Source: DATJLQ01 sp035509415 (GTDB lineage: Bacteria > Pseudomonadota > Alphaproteobacteria > JACZXZ01). From it: a stretch of DNA of 51,309 nt. The stretch is from contig DATJLQ010000002.1 of NCBI GenBank assembly GCA_035509415.1, positions 1 to 51,309 of the forward strand, given 5' to 3'. Positions 7,503 to 15,714 of this stretch are shown one piece after another. The translations under genes and the position numbers were made by a program. Position 1 is the stretch's first letter; every line of letters begins with the position of its first letter. The notes beneath the pieces were generated by a model. It did not search any database. It was given only the letters and a program-made list of their open reading frames with translations, and had not been told where the DNA came from.

Positions 7503-8543
7503 TTAGTGCCGGGCGATGGCGGAAGGTGCGCCGTCGAGCTTCATGAGCCGCTCCGCGTTGCGCCGGAAGATGCGGTCGCGCGCGTCCTCCGTGACCTCGA
7601 GCGCATCGAGGATCTTGATGGTCTCGCGGATGTACATCGGCCCCTTCTCGGGGTCGAAGGGCGCGTCGGACGCGAACACCACCTTGTCGACGCCGAAGAA
7701 CTCGAGCCCGCAACGCGTGGCCGCGGCCGAGCCGAACACGGCGGTGTCGGCGTAGAATAGCTTGAAATAGTCGGCCGGCCGGCGCTTCAGCCCCTTGAGC
7801 ACCGCCTCGTAATCCTCGTCCGTGGTGCGTTTCCCGAGCTGGTCCCAGCCGGGTCCGACCCGGCCTTCGAAGAACGGCACCATGCCCCCCATGTGGTGGG
7901 TGATGAACTTCAAGTCGGGCAGCCGGTCGAACAGGCCCGAGAACACCATGCGCGCCATGAACACGCTGGTCTCGTAAGGCCAGCCGAAGGTCCACCAGAT
8001 CTCGAATTTCGACTTCTTCTCGGCGCGGTAATCGGGGAACTCGGCGCCGCGCGCGGGATGCACCCAGATCGGCAGGTCGTATTGCGCCATCGCCTCGAAG
8101 AGCGGCGCGTATTGCGGCTCGTCGAGGGCATGGCCGTTGACGTTGGTGAAAATCTGGATGCCGCGCGCGCCGAGCTGTTTGATCGCGCGATGGGTTTCGA
8201 CCAATGCCGCGTCCGGGTCGTTCATGGGCAGCGACGCGGTGAAGGCGGGGAACCGGTCGGGATGGCGCCGAACCAGCTCGGCCATGCCGTCGTTCGCGAT
8301 CTGGGCCATCTCGACGGCCCCGTTCGCGCCGAACATGATCTCGAGCGGCGGCGAGGCGAGCGAGAGCACCTGGCGGTAATCGGCGCCGAACCGGTCCATG
8401 ACCCGGAAGCGCTCGTCGAGGTCGGCGAGCATGGGCACGCCGCGCACGCGCTTCTGCATGTCCTGGCCGTTGGGCACGCGCGTCAACATTTCGCGGTAAA
8501 AGCGCGCCGGGAAGATGTGGTTGAACATGTCGATCTTGATCAT
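7503..8543 (-). CDS. Amidohydrolase_2 family protein (decarboxylase type)
   Basis: 346 aa, metal-dependent amidohydrolase of the ACMSD / gamma-resorcylate decarboxylase group. Metal-ligand candidates are visible in order: His in DMFNHIFP at the N terminus, His in IWVHPARG, His in FITHHMGGMVPF and Asp in VFASDAPFDPEKGP. The N-terminal motif has one His rather than HxH, as in one subgroup of the family. Such enzymes remove CO2 from or hydrolyse ring or dicarboxylic substrates in the cytoplasm; the actual substrate is not evident. The ATG at 8543 opens the conserved MIKIDMFNHIF. Divergent from the DUF3775 gene. Confidence 0.85.
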   Translation of the reverse strand: MIKIDMFNHIFPARFYREMLTRVPNGQDMQKRVRGVPMLADLDERFRVMDRFGADYRQVLSLASPPLEIMFGANGAVEMAQIANDGMAELVRRHPDRFPAFTASLPMNDPDAALVETHRAIKQLGARGIQIFTNVNGHALDEPQYAPLFEAMAQYDLPIWVHPARGAEFPDYRAEKKSKFEIWWTFGWPYETSVFMARMVFSGLFDRLPDLKFITHHMGGMVPFFEGRVGPGWDQLGKRTTDEDYEAVLKGLKRRPADYFKLFYADTAVFGSAAATRCGLEFFGVDKVVFASDAPFDPEKGPMYIRETIKILDALEVTEDARDRIFRRNAERLMKLDGAPSAIARH

Positions 8544-8714
8544 GGCGCCACTATAGCCGGTCGGCGCCACCGGCAGAAGGGCGGCACCCGGCCAGGAAAG
8601 CGCGCGGGTATGCTGCACGATCGGGCCGGGCGCTTGACCTGGATCATGGCTTGCGGCGCGGGACCCCGCGATCATGCCCCGTGGGAGAGCCCGGAACGGG
8701 CTCGAGGAGCGTCC

Positions 8715-9119
8715 ATGCCGACGATCGATCCCGACAAGGTCTGCTACATCATCGTGAAGGCGCGCGAGTTCGACGAGCAGGTCGGGCCCGAGGAGCCCGA
8801 CGAGGGCTCGAACCCCGCGGACGACAAGGGGGTCGGCATCCTCGAGGACCGCGCCGGCGATCCCACGCTCTTGGAGCTCCAGACCGCGATCCGCGACCTG
8901 AACGTGGACGAGCAGATCGAGCTCGTGGCCCTCACCTGGGTCGGGCGCGGCGATTACGCCGCCGACGAATGGGGCGAGGCGGTCGCCCAGGCGCGCGCGA
9001 GCCGCAATACGCGCACGGCGGAATACTTGACCGGCACGCCGATGCTGGGCGATTTCCTCGAGGAGGGCCTAGCGGCCTTCGACATCTCGTGCGAGGAGAC
9101 CGAGAAGGATCGGCTCTAG
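8715..9119 (+). CDS. DUF3775 family protein
   Basis: 134 aa, acidic, no signal or membrane segment. It matches the DUF3775 pattern: an N-terminal VCYIIVKAREFDEQVGPEEPDEGSNP, a middle LEDRAGDPTLLELQTAIRDLNVDEQIELVALTWVGRGDY, and a C-terminal TAEYLTGTPMLGDFLEEGLAAF. The function of the family is unknown. GAGGAG lies six bases before the ATG. It is encoded alone, divergent from the amidohydrolase gene. Confidence 0.85.
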   Translation: MPTIDPDKVCYIIVKAREFDEQVGPEEPDEGSNPADDKGVGILEDRAGDPTLLELQTAIRDLNVDEQIELVALTWVGRGDYAADEWGEAVAQARASRNTRTAEYLTGTPMLGDFLEEGLAAFDISCEETEKDRL

Positions 9120-9156
9120 AGTCCGAGACGCAAGAATTGACGGGCGCTCTCAGATC

Positions 9157-9184
9157 GTCATTCCCGCGCAATCGGGAATCCATC
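9157..9184. repeat. REP-like imperfect palindrome
   Basis: GTCATTCCCGCGCAATCGGG followed by AATCCAT resembles the dispersed GTCATTCCCGCG-N-CGGGAATCCA palindromes found between genes in many proteobacteria. It lies between convergent genes (DUF3775 and GST). Only one copy is seen here. Confidence 0.5.
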
Positions 9185-9289
9185 GTTCAAGGGCCCTCCG
9201 CTCCCGGCCCGCGCGGGGACAAGCGTCGCGGGGGCGGCGGCAAGGGCGAATCGAGCCGGCTGGATCGGACCGTCGGCGGCGAAGGGCTG

Positions 9290-10015
9290 CTAGAACTCGA
9301 CGTCGAGCTCCTCGAGCTCGTCCGGCTCGCCCTTCGCGGCCTCGACCCATTCGACCATCTCGGGCATCGCCATGATGTGCTTCGCGAAGGCGCGCGCCTC
9401 GGCGTCGAGCTTCACGTCGTAGGAGAGAAAGCGCGTCACCACGGGCGCGTACATCGCGTCCGCCACGGTGCGCTGGGCGCCGAAGAGATAGGGGCCCTTA
9501 TAGGTCGCGAAGCATTCGTGCCAGATCTGAAGGATGCGGTCGATGTCCGCCTGGGCGTTGGCCCAGATGCGGAAGCCGGGGAAATGGCCCTTGAGATTCA
9601 TGGGGAGCGCCGCGCGCATGCTCGCGAAGCCCGAATGCATCTCGCCCGAGATCGAGCGGCAGAAGGCGCGCGCCGCGCGGTCGGCCGGCCACAGGCCCGC
9701 CTTCGGGCGAATCTCGTTGAGATATTCGGCGATCGAGATCGTGTCCCACACCTTGACGCCGTTATGCGTCAGGCATGGCACCAGGAACGAGGGCGAGAGC
9801 AGCAGGAGCTCGGCGCGCGCCGAGGGATCGTCCGCGGGAATCATCTTCTCCGCGACCTCGAGGCCCGCGAACTTGCAAAGCAGCCAGCCGCGCAAACACC
9901 AGGAGGAGTAGTTCTTGCTGCTGATGGTGATGGTCGCTTCCGCCGCCGCGGCTACCTTTGCCGACGGCTTGGCCGCACTCTTCTTCCGTGCCGGCTGTAG
10001 GTCCGCCTGGTGCAT
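9290..10015 (-). CDS. Glutathione S-transferase family protein
   Basis: 241 aa. After a Lys/Ala-rich N-terminal stretch of about 28 residues, the thioredoxin-like domain starts at TITISSKNYSSWCLRGWLL; Ser/Cys in SSWC are in the usual catalytic position. The SIAEYLNE segment is the conserved glutathione-binding cis-Pro/Glu-Ser-like region and the C-terminal helical domain follows (ADAMYAPVVTRF). It resembles the YfcF/maleylacetoacetate-isomerase-like GSTs. The substrate is unknown. The N-terminal extension is unusual but no later start is available in frame before the fold begins. No strong Shine-Dalgarno precedes the ATG. Confidence 0.82.
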   Translation of the reverse strand: MHQADLQPARKKSAAKPSAKVAAAAEATITISSKNYSSWCLRGWLLCKFAGLEVAEKMIPADDPSARAELLLLSPSFLVPCLTHNGVKVWDTISIAEYLNEIRPKAGLWPADRAARAFCRSISGEMHSGFASMRAALPMNLKGHFPGFRIWANAQADIDRILQIWHECFATYKGPYLFGAQRTVADAMYAPVVTRFLSYDVKLDAEARAFAKHIMAMPEMVEWVEAAKGEPDELEELDVEF

Positions 10016-10100
10016 GGTCCGCCCACCCCAAACTCGTGCCTCGACCGAGTCGCCGCCACGGTGGCGCGCTAACCCCTTATGCGCGCTCCGAAATCCCATT

Positions 10101-10117
10101 GCGTTGCCGCGCAACGC
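10101..10117. promoter_or_regulatory. Candidate PhaR operator 1 (GCGTTGC-CGC-GCAACGC)
   Basis: A perfect palindrome with 7-bp arms and a 3-bp centre, containing TTGC-N3-GCAA. PhaR repressors of alphaproteobacteria bind CTGC-N3/4-GCAG-like sites at PHA genes. It lies 20 bp upstream of a TATAAT at 10137-10142 in the phaZ leader. Confidence 0.4.
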
Positions 10118-10159
10118 GGGACCGGTCGCCTAGTCCTATAATCCCATAATAATCTCGCA

Positions 10160-10177
10160 GTGCAGCAAAAAATGCAC
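10160..10177. promoter_or_regulatory. Candidate PhaR operator 2 (GTGCA...TGCAC)
   Basis: GTGCAGCAAAAAATGCAC has 5-bp inverted arms with TGC/GCA half-sites and an A-rich centre, just downstream of a TATAAT (10137-10142) and about 80 bp before the phaZ start. A location over the start of transcription suits a repressor that is released when PHA granules form. Confidence 0.4.
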
Positions 10178-10255
10178 TACCCTTCTTGGCTCAAAAGTCG
10201 GTTTATTTCCGACCAGCCGACCAGGCGGCGGGGGCACCAAGAGTCGGGACATGGG

Positions 10256-11473
10256 ATGATTTATAGCGCCTACCAGGCCCAAGCCGACTTCCTCGCTCCC
10301 GTGCGCGCCATGGCGAAATTGGCCTCGGCCGCGCTGGTACCGCGCCTCAACGGTGCCGCTCACCACGTCCCGCTCAAGAGCTTCGCCGCGACCTGCGAGC
10401 TGATCGCACTCGCCGGCCTGACCCACACGCGGCCCGCCTACGGCATCTCGTCCGTCATGGTCGGGAACCGCGAGGCCCAGGTGACCGAGGAGCCGGCTCA
10501 CGTGCTCCCGTTCGGCACCCTGCTCCACTTCAAGAAGGACACCGACACCGGCCAGCCGAAGGTGCTCCTGGTCGCCCCCATGTCGGGCCATTTCGCGACC
10601 TTGCTGCGCGGCACCGTGCGCACCCTGCTCGAAGACCACGACGTCTACATCACCGATTGGCACAACGCGCGCGACGTGAGCCTGAGGCACGGGCCGTTCG
10701 GCTTCGACGATTTCGTCGATTATCTCGTCGAGTTTCTCGAGGTGATGGGCGAGGGATCGCACGTGATCGCGGTGTGCCAGCCCTGCGTCGCGGTGCTCGC
10801 GGCGGTCGCCCTCATGGCCGAGGACAGTCACCCCGCGCTCCCGCGCAGCATGACGCTCATGGCGGGGCCGATCGACACGCGCGTGAGCCCGACGGTGGTC
10901 AACAAGCTCGCGACCGGCCGCTCGATCGAATGGTTCGAGCGCAACCTGATCGCGACCGTGCCTTTGCACCATGTGGGAGCGCTGCGGCAGGTCTATCCCG
11001 GCTTCCTCCAGATCGCAGGCTTCATGTCGATGAACATCGACCGCCATGTGAAGGCGCACGCCGAGCTCTACGAGCACATCAGGAACGGCGAGCACGAGAA
11101 GGCCGAGGCGATCCGCGTCTTCTACGACGAGTATTTCGCGGTCATGGATCTGCCGGCCGAATTCTACCTCGAGACCGTGCGCACCGTGTTCCAGGAATTC
11201 GCGCTGCCCTTGGGCAAGCTCACCTGTCACGGCCGCACGATCGACCCGCGCGCGATCAAGCGGCTCATGCTGTTCACGGTCGAGGGCGAGAAGGACGACA
11301 TCTGCGCGGTCGGCCAGACCATGGCGGCGCACGATCTCTGCGCCAGCCTGCGCCCCTACATGAAGCGCCACCACATGCAGGCGGGCGTCGGCCATTACGG
11401 CGTGTTCAACGGCCGCCGTTGGACTCACGAGATCTACCCGATGCTGCGCAACGTGATCTACAGCAGCAATTAG
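10256..11473 (+). CDS. phaZ: Intracellular polyhydroxyalkanoate depolymerase
   Basis: 405 aa alpha/beta-hydrolase of the intracellular PHB depolymerase family, which cuts native poly-3-hydroxybutyrate granules to mobilise carbon. The nucleophile elbow is VCQPCVAV (residues 173-180), with cysteine in place of the usual serine as in this family; the histidine of the triad is in AGVGHYGVFNGRRW near the C terminus. The N-terminal segment MIYSAYQAQADFLAPVRAMA and the FHGRT/IDPRAIKRLMLFTVEGEKDDI region are typical. An upstream ATG at 10160 overlaps the operator palindrome, so the ATG at 10256 is chosen. Monocistronic. Confidence 0.92.
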   Translation: MIYSAYQAQADFLAPVRAMAKLASAALVPRLNGAAHHVPLKSFAATCELIALAGLTHTRPAYGISSVMVGNREAQVTEEPAHVLPFGTLLHFKKDTDTGQPKVLLVAPMSGHFATLLRGTVRTLLEDHDVYITDWHNARDVSLRHGPFGFDDFVDYLVEFLEVMGEGSHVIAVCQPCVAVLAAVALMAEDSHPALPRSMTLMAGPIDTRVSPTVVNKLATGRSIEWFERNLIATVPLHHVGALRQVYPGFLQIAGFMSMNIDRHVKAHAELYEHIRNGEHEKAEAIRVFYDEYFAVMDLPAEFYLETVRTVFQEFALPLGKLTCHGRTIDPRAIKRLMLFTVEGEKDDICAVGQTMAAHDLCASLRPYMKRHHMQAGVGHYGVFNGRRWTHEIYPMLRNVIYSSN

Positions 11474-11524
11474 GCGAAAGCGCGCTCGGTCAGTTTCCGA
11501 CGAGCTGCTTTCCGCAGTCGAAGG

Positions 11525-11700
11525 ATACCCCTCACCCAGCTCCAGGTAAGCCCCCGGGGCAAGCCCGGGGGTTCGCCGCGCCAACCCTTCGCGACCCCGA
11601 CGCAAGCTCAACGCAGCGTCGGGCCCTCAAGGGGAGAGGGTCATAACGCAACATGGGATGATTCCCCCTCCCCCCTTGAGGGGGGGGGTGGGGTGGGGGG
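11525..11700. repeat. Intergenic GC-rich repeat block of the dispersed ACCCCTCACCC / GGGGAGAGGG type
   Basis: The block opens ACCCCTCACCCAGCTCC, includes CTCAAGGGGAGAGGGTC and closes with a poly-C/poly-G inverted stretch (CCCCCCTTGAGGGGGG). Similar words recur at 30071-30170. This style of non-coding repeat is common between alphaproteobacterial genes. Confidence 0.45.
11551..11571 (+). terminator. GC-rich hairpin after phaZ
   Basis: CCCCCGGG (11551-11558) and CCCGGGGG (11564-11571) form an 8-bp perfect stem with loop GCAAG, 78 bp after the phaZ stop. Only two Ts follow, so it may be a processing or attenuating hairpin rather than a classic terminator. Confidence 0.4.
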
Positions 11701-11733
11701 TAACAAGATAGGCGGATTAACCGGAAATCCCAC

Positions 11734-11889
11734 CTAGTTCAGCAATTTCTGAATCTGATCGACGATCGGCGCGAGCCAGGTGTGGGCGGCCCAACCGCTC
11801 GCGAAGCCCACGGCGAAATGCACGTCGAACACGAAATTGAACAGCCAGCCGGCCGCGAAGACGATGGGATAGGACAGAAGCCGGATCAT
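11734..11889 (-). CDS. Small hydrophobic peptide, 51 aa
   Basis: A 51-codon reading frame that starts MIRLLSYPIVFAAGWLFNF and ends DQIQKLLN. GGAGG stands eight bases before the ATG, one of the better ribosome sites in the window. The middle is rich in Trp, Phe and Ala (LSYPIVFAAGWLFNFVF, HFAVGFASGWAAHTWLAPI) and suits one or two short membrane passes. No family is recognised. It lies downstream of the YdiJ-type gene on the same strand with a gap of 118 bp. Confidence 0.6.
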   Translation of the reverse strand: MIRLLSYPIVFAAGWLFNFVFDVHFAVGFASGWAAHTWLAPIVDQIQKLLN

Positions 11890-12007
11890 CGCCGTTCCTC
11901 CAAGGTCGTTTCAGGCAAGCTCGCCCCGCCAAAGTTCGCCCCGCCAAAGCGCGCTCCGCGCAAGATCGTCTCGCGCGAAACCGCCCCGTGCAAGCCTATC
12001 GACGGCC

Positions 12008-14932
12008 TCAACGATGCTCCGGTGCCAACGCTCCCGCCAGCACGCGCGCGACGTGGAGCGCCTCGCGTCCCGCGCCGTCCCTGATCTGGTGGCGGCAGCT
12101 CGTGCCGTCCGCGACCAGGATCGTGTCCGCGCCCGCCGCGCGCATCGCGGGGAGCAGATTGGCCTCGGCCATGCGCATCGAAACGTCGAACGTCTCCGCC
12201 TGGTAGCCGAAGGCGCCCGCCATGCCGCAGCAGCTCGAGGCCACGGTCTCGACCGCGAGGCCGGGCACGAGCTTGAGCGCCGTCTCGACCGCCCCCATCG
12301 CGGCGAATGCCTTCTGATGGCAATGGCCGTGGAGGAGCGCCTTCGCGGCGCCGATCGGGTGGAGCTCGAGGGCGAGCCGGCCCGACGCCTTCTCCTCGGC
12401 GAGGAATTCCTCGAACAAGCGCGCGCGCCCCGCGAGGAGCGCCGCCTCGGCGCCGAGGCCCATCGCGGTCAGCTCGTCGCGCAGCGTCAGGAGGCACGAG
12501 GGCTCGAGCCCGACGATCGCGGCGCCGCGCTCGAGCGCGGGCTTGAGCCCCGCAAGCGTGCGGCGCATCTCGTAACGCGCCTCGTCGACCAGGCCGGCCG
12601 CCAAGAACGTGCGCCCGCAGCAAAGCGGCCGGCCGCCATCCTCGGGTGCCGCGACCTCGACGCGATAGCCGGCGCTCGAGAGCACGTCGAGTGCCGCCGT
12701 GCCGTTCTCGGGCTCGAAATAGGTCGTGAACGTGTCGGCGAACAGCACGACGTCGCGCCCGGATTTGGGCCCGCGCGCGGTACCGCGGAAAATATCGCGG
12801 CGCCATTCGGGCAGACTGCGCTCGGCCGCGAGCCCGAGCGAGGTCCGGCCGAGACGCCGTAGCGCCGGTACCGCGTTGCGTAGATTGGCGAGGGCCGCGA
12901 AATGGGCGGCGTAGGGCGCGTAGCGCGGCAGATACGCCACGAGCCGCTCGCGCCAGGGCAGGCGATGGCGCTTGTTGTATTGATGCTGGAATTCGATCTT
13001 CATGCGCGCCATGTCGACGCCGGTCGGGCATTCGCGCTTGCAGCCCTTGCAACCGACGCAAAGGCTCATGGTCTCCTTCATCTCGGGCGAGGTGAGCGCC
13101 TCCGGCCCGAGCTGGCCCGACAATGCCAGGCGCAAGGAATTCGCGCGCCCGCGCGTCACGTGGCGCTCGTCGAGGGTCGCGCGGTACGAGGGACACATGA
13201 CGGCGGCGTCGATTTTCCGGCAGGTGCCGTTGTTGTTGCACATCTCGACCGCGGCGCCGAAGCCGCCCCAGTCGGACCAGTCGAGCGCGGTCTCGATCCG
13301 CTCGCTCTTGTAGCCGGGCTTGAAGCGGAAGAGGGCGCGATCGTCCATCTTGGGCGCCTTGACGATCTTCCCGGGATTGAACAGCCCTGCGGGATCGAGC
13401 GCTTCCTTCACCGCTTCGAAGGCGCGCACCATGCGCGCGCCGAACATGGGCTCGTGGAACTCCGAGCGCACGAGCCCGTCGCCATGCTCGCCCGAGTGGG
13501 AGCCCTTGTATTCGCGCACGATGGCGAACGCCTCCTCGGCGATCGCGCGCATCTTCTTGGCCCCTTCCGGGTCCTTCATGTTGAGGATGGGGCGCACATG
13601 GAGGCAGCCGACCGAGGCGTGCGCGTACCAGGTGCCGGTCGTGCCGTGCTTCGCGAACAGCTCGGTCAAGCGCTGCGTATAGTCCGCGAGATCGTCGAGC
13701 CCGACCGCGCAATCCTCGATGAAGGAGACCGGTTTCCCGTCGCCCTTCATCGACATCATGATGTTGAGGCCCGCCTTGCGCACGTCCCAGATCGCGCGCT
13801 GGAACGCGGGCTCGACCGCCTCGACGACGGCGTTGGGAAAGCCGAGATCGCCCATGAGCGCGACCAGCTCCTTGAGGCGCGCGAGCTGCGGCTCCAACGC
13901 GTCGCCCGCGAACTCGACCAGGAGCAAGGCGTCCGGCTCGCCGCGTACGCAGCGCTCGAGCGTGGGACGGAACAGCGCAATGTCGCGCGCGAGCTCGATC
14001 ATGGTGCGGTCGACCAGCTCGACCGCGTCGGGGCCGAGCGCGACGATGTGCCTGGTCGCATCCATCGCCTGGTAGAAGCTCGGGAAATGGCACACGCCGA
14101 GCGCCTTGTGCTTCGGGAGCGCGTGAAGCTTCAATTCGATGCGGCGCGAGAAGGCGAGGGTGCCTTCGGAGCCCACGAGAAGATGCGCGAGATTGATCGG
14201 CGGCGCGTTCGCCCCGCGCGGGGTCAGGGCGTCGATGTTGTAGCCGCCGACGCGGCGCTGGAGCTTCGGAAAGCGCGTCGCGATTTCCTCGGCCTGGTCG
14301 CGGCCTAGCTCGAGAAGCCGCGTCACCATCGCGCGTTGGGCGGGTGGGACGCTCGCGAGGCCCGATTCGAGCGCTCCGAAGCGCATGGCGTTGCCGTCGG
14401 CGAGCGTCGCCTCGATCGAGAGCACGTTGTCGCGCATGGTGCCGTAGCGGATCGAGCGCGCGCCGCAGGAATTGTTCCCCGTCATGCCGCCGATGGTCGC
14501 CTGGCTCGAGGTCGAGACGTCGACCGGGTAGAAGAGCCCGTGCTTCGCAAGCTGCGCGTTGAGCCGGTCGAGCACGATGCCGGGCTCGACCAGCGCGCGG
14601 TTCCCTTGGACGTCGAGCTCGAGCACGCGGTTGAGGCTCGGGCTCACATCGACCACGACCGCTTCGCCCACGGTCTGGCCGCATTGCGACGTGCCGGCGC
14701 CGCGCGGCAACACGGGCACGCCTACGTCGCGGCAGATGTCGATCGCGCGCGCTACGTCCGCCTCGCTCTTGGGCACCACCACGCCCAAGGGCTCGATCTG
14801 GTAGATCGATGCATCGGTCGAATAGCGCCCGCGCGTGAAGGCGTCGAAGCGCACCTCGCCCTCGATCTCGCGGCTCAAACGCGCGGCGAGGGCGGAGTCG
14901 CCCGGCTTCACGCGGGCGGCGCGGGGCGTCAC
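12008..14932 (-). CDS. FAD-linked oxidase / Fe-S protein of the YdiJ (D-2-hydroxyacid dehydrogenase) type
   Basis: 974 aa fusion. The first ~550 residues are a PCMH-type FAD domain (VLPRGAGTSQCGQTVG, PVDVSTSSQATIGGMTGNNSCG) plus a GlcD-like C-terminal oxidase domain. Then come two cysteine clusters (CNNNGTCRK...MCPSY near 600 and CVGCKGCKRECP near 660) and two CCG domains (LCCGRTFLA and SCCGMAGAFGY near the C terminus). YdiJ-like proteins oxidise D-2-hydroxyacids such as D-2-hydroxyglutarate or glycolate/lactate-like substrates and pass electrons to a carrier. The start is a GTG overlapping the GntR stop (GTGA), so it is translationally coupled to the regulator. Confidence 0.88.
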   Translation of the reverse strand: MTPRAARVKPGDSALAARLSREIEGEVRFDAFTRGRYSTDASIYQIEPLGVVVPKSEADVARAIDICRDVGVPVLPRGAGTSQCGQTVGEAVVVDVSPSLNRVLELDVQGNRALVEPGIVLDRLNAQLAKHGLFYPVDVSTSSQATIGGMTGNNSCGARSIRYGTMRDNVLSIEATLADGNAMRFGALESGLASVPPAQRAMVTRLLELGRDQAEEIATRFPKLQRRVGGYNIDALTPRGANAPPINLAHLLVGSEGTLAFSRRIELKLHALPKHKALGVCHFPSFYQAMDATRHIVALGPDAVELVDRTMIELARDIALFRPTLERCVRGEPDALLLVEFAGDALEPQLARLKELVALMGDLGFPNAVVEAVEPAFQRAIWDVRKAGLNIMMSMKGDGKPVSFIEDCAVGLDDLADYTQRLTELFAKHGTTGTWYAHASVGCLHVRPILNMKDPEGAKKMRAIAEEAFAIVREYKGSHSGEHGDGLVRSEFHEPMFGARMVRAFEAVKEALDPAGLFNPGKIVKAPKMDDRALFRFKPGYKSERIETALDWSDWGGFGAAVEMCNNNGTCRKIDAAVMCPSYRATLDERHVTRGRANSLRLALSGQLGPEALTSPEMKETMSLCVGCKGCKRECPTGVDMARMKIEFQHQYNKRHRLPWRERLVAYLPRYAPYAAHFAALANLRNAVPALRRLGRTSLGLAAERSLPEWRRDIFRGTARGPKSGRDVVLFADTFTTYFEPENGTAALDVLSSAGYRVEVAAPEDGGRPLCCGRTFLAAGLVDEARYEMRRTLAGLKPALERGAAIVGLEPSCLLTLRDELTAMGLGAEAALLAGRARLFEEFLAEEKASGRLALELHPIGAAKALLHGHCHQKAFAAMGAVETALKLVPGLAVETVASSCCGMAGAFGYQAETFDVSMRMAEANLLPAMRAAGADTILVADGTSCRHQIRDGAGREALHVARVLAGALAPEHR

Positions 14933-15615
14933 GGGATCTCCCCGGCCGCCGCGAGGGCGTAGCTTTTGTTGTCGAGATGGCTGCGCAGGAGATGGGCCAA
15001 GCGCTCGCCGTCGCGCGCCGCGAGGGCCGCCAATATCTCCTCATGCTCGGCGACCGCCTCGTCCCAACGCTTCGGATCGAGATTGGCGGCGTAACGCGCG
15101 CGCCGGATGCGGCCCGAGAGACTGGCATAGGTCTGGATCAAGGTCGCGTTGCCGGAGGCCGCGACGATCGTGCGGTGAATCGCCTGATTCGCCTTGAAAT
15201 AGGCGAGACGGTCGCGCTCGAGATGATGCGCGAGCATCTCATGGTGGCGCGCGCGGATGACGGCGAGCTCGGCCTCGGTCAAGCGCGCGCAGGCGAGCTC
15301 GCCCGCGAGCGCCTCGAGGGCGCCGATCACCTTCAAGGTCTCGGCGATTTCCTCGGCGCCGAGGCGCCGCACGCGCGCCCCCCGGTTCGGCAGCAGCTCG
15401 AGGAGCCCCTCGGCCGCGAGCACCTTGAGCGCCTCGCGCAACGGCGTGCGCGAAATGCCGAAACGCACGCAGAGTTGGCGCTCGGGCACCCGGCTTCCGG
15501 CGGCGAGCTCGCCCTCGACGATCATGTCGCGCAAGCTTTCGACCAGCTCGGCGTGAATCTTGGCGCGCGCCGGGCGGCGTGGGCGCGGGCTCGTATCGGG
15601 GCTTGCGAGGCTCAT
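14929..15615 (-). CDS. GntR-family regulator, FadR subfamily with FCD domain
   Basis: 228 aa. The winged helix covers about residues 20-85 (ELVESLRDMIVEGELAAGSRVPE, FGISRTPLREALKVLAAEGLLEL) and the all-helical FCD ligand domain follows, with metal-ligand candidates AIHRTIV, EHEEIL and HLLRSHLD. Such proteins sense small carboxylic acids. The ATG at 15615 has AGGA eight bases upstream; an alternative ATG at 15630 adds five residues. It is co-transcribed with the YdiJ-type gene and divergent from the aminotransferase, with palindromes between, so it very likely regulates both directions. Confidence 0.88.
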   Translation of the reverse strand: MSLASPDTSPRPRRPARAKIHAELVESLRDMIVEGELAAGSRVPERQLCVRFGISRTPLREALKVLAAEGLLELLPNRGARVRRLGAEEIAETLKVIGALEALAGELACARLTEAELAVIRARHHEMLAHHLERDRLAYFKANQAIHRTIVAASGNATLIQTYASLSGRIRRARYAANLDPKRWDEAVAEHEEILAALAARDGERLAHLLRSHLDNKSYALAAAGEIP

Positions 15616-15631
15616 GGAGCCATCCTGCATA

Positions 15632-15667
15632 AAGTGAATTCACTTGTCAAATTATTATTGTTGACAA
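15632..15667. promoter_or_regulatory. Operator/promoter region between the GntR gene and the aminotransferase
   Basis: AAGTGAATTCACTT (15632-15645) is a perfect 14-bp palindrome. It runs directly into TTGTCAA (15644-15650), which pairs with TTGACAA (15661-15667) as a second inverted repeat; these also provide -35-like TTGACA hexamers facing both ways. The 99-bp gap is AT-rich compared with its surroundings. This is the expected site for GntR control. Confidence 0.65.
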
Positions 15668-15714
15668 TGTGTAAAATGAATGCAAAATGTGCCGCCTAAC
15701 CCGAGGGAGCCGCC

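Noticed and set aside
10136..11611. 491-codon minus-strand frame over phaZ
   Set aside because: Antisense shadow of the PHA depolymerase; amino-acid make-up is typical of GC-rich antisense frames.
11886..15128. 1080-codon minus-strand frame in a second register over the YdiJ-type gene
   Set aside because: Extremely Arg-rich; the alternative register gives an intact FAD/Fe-S protein.
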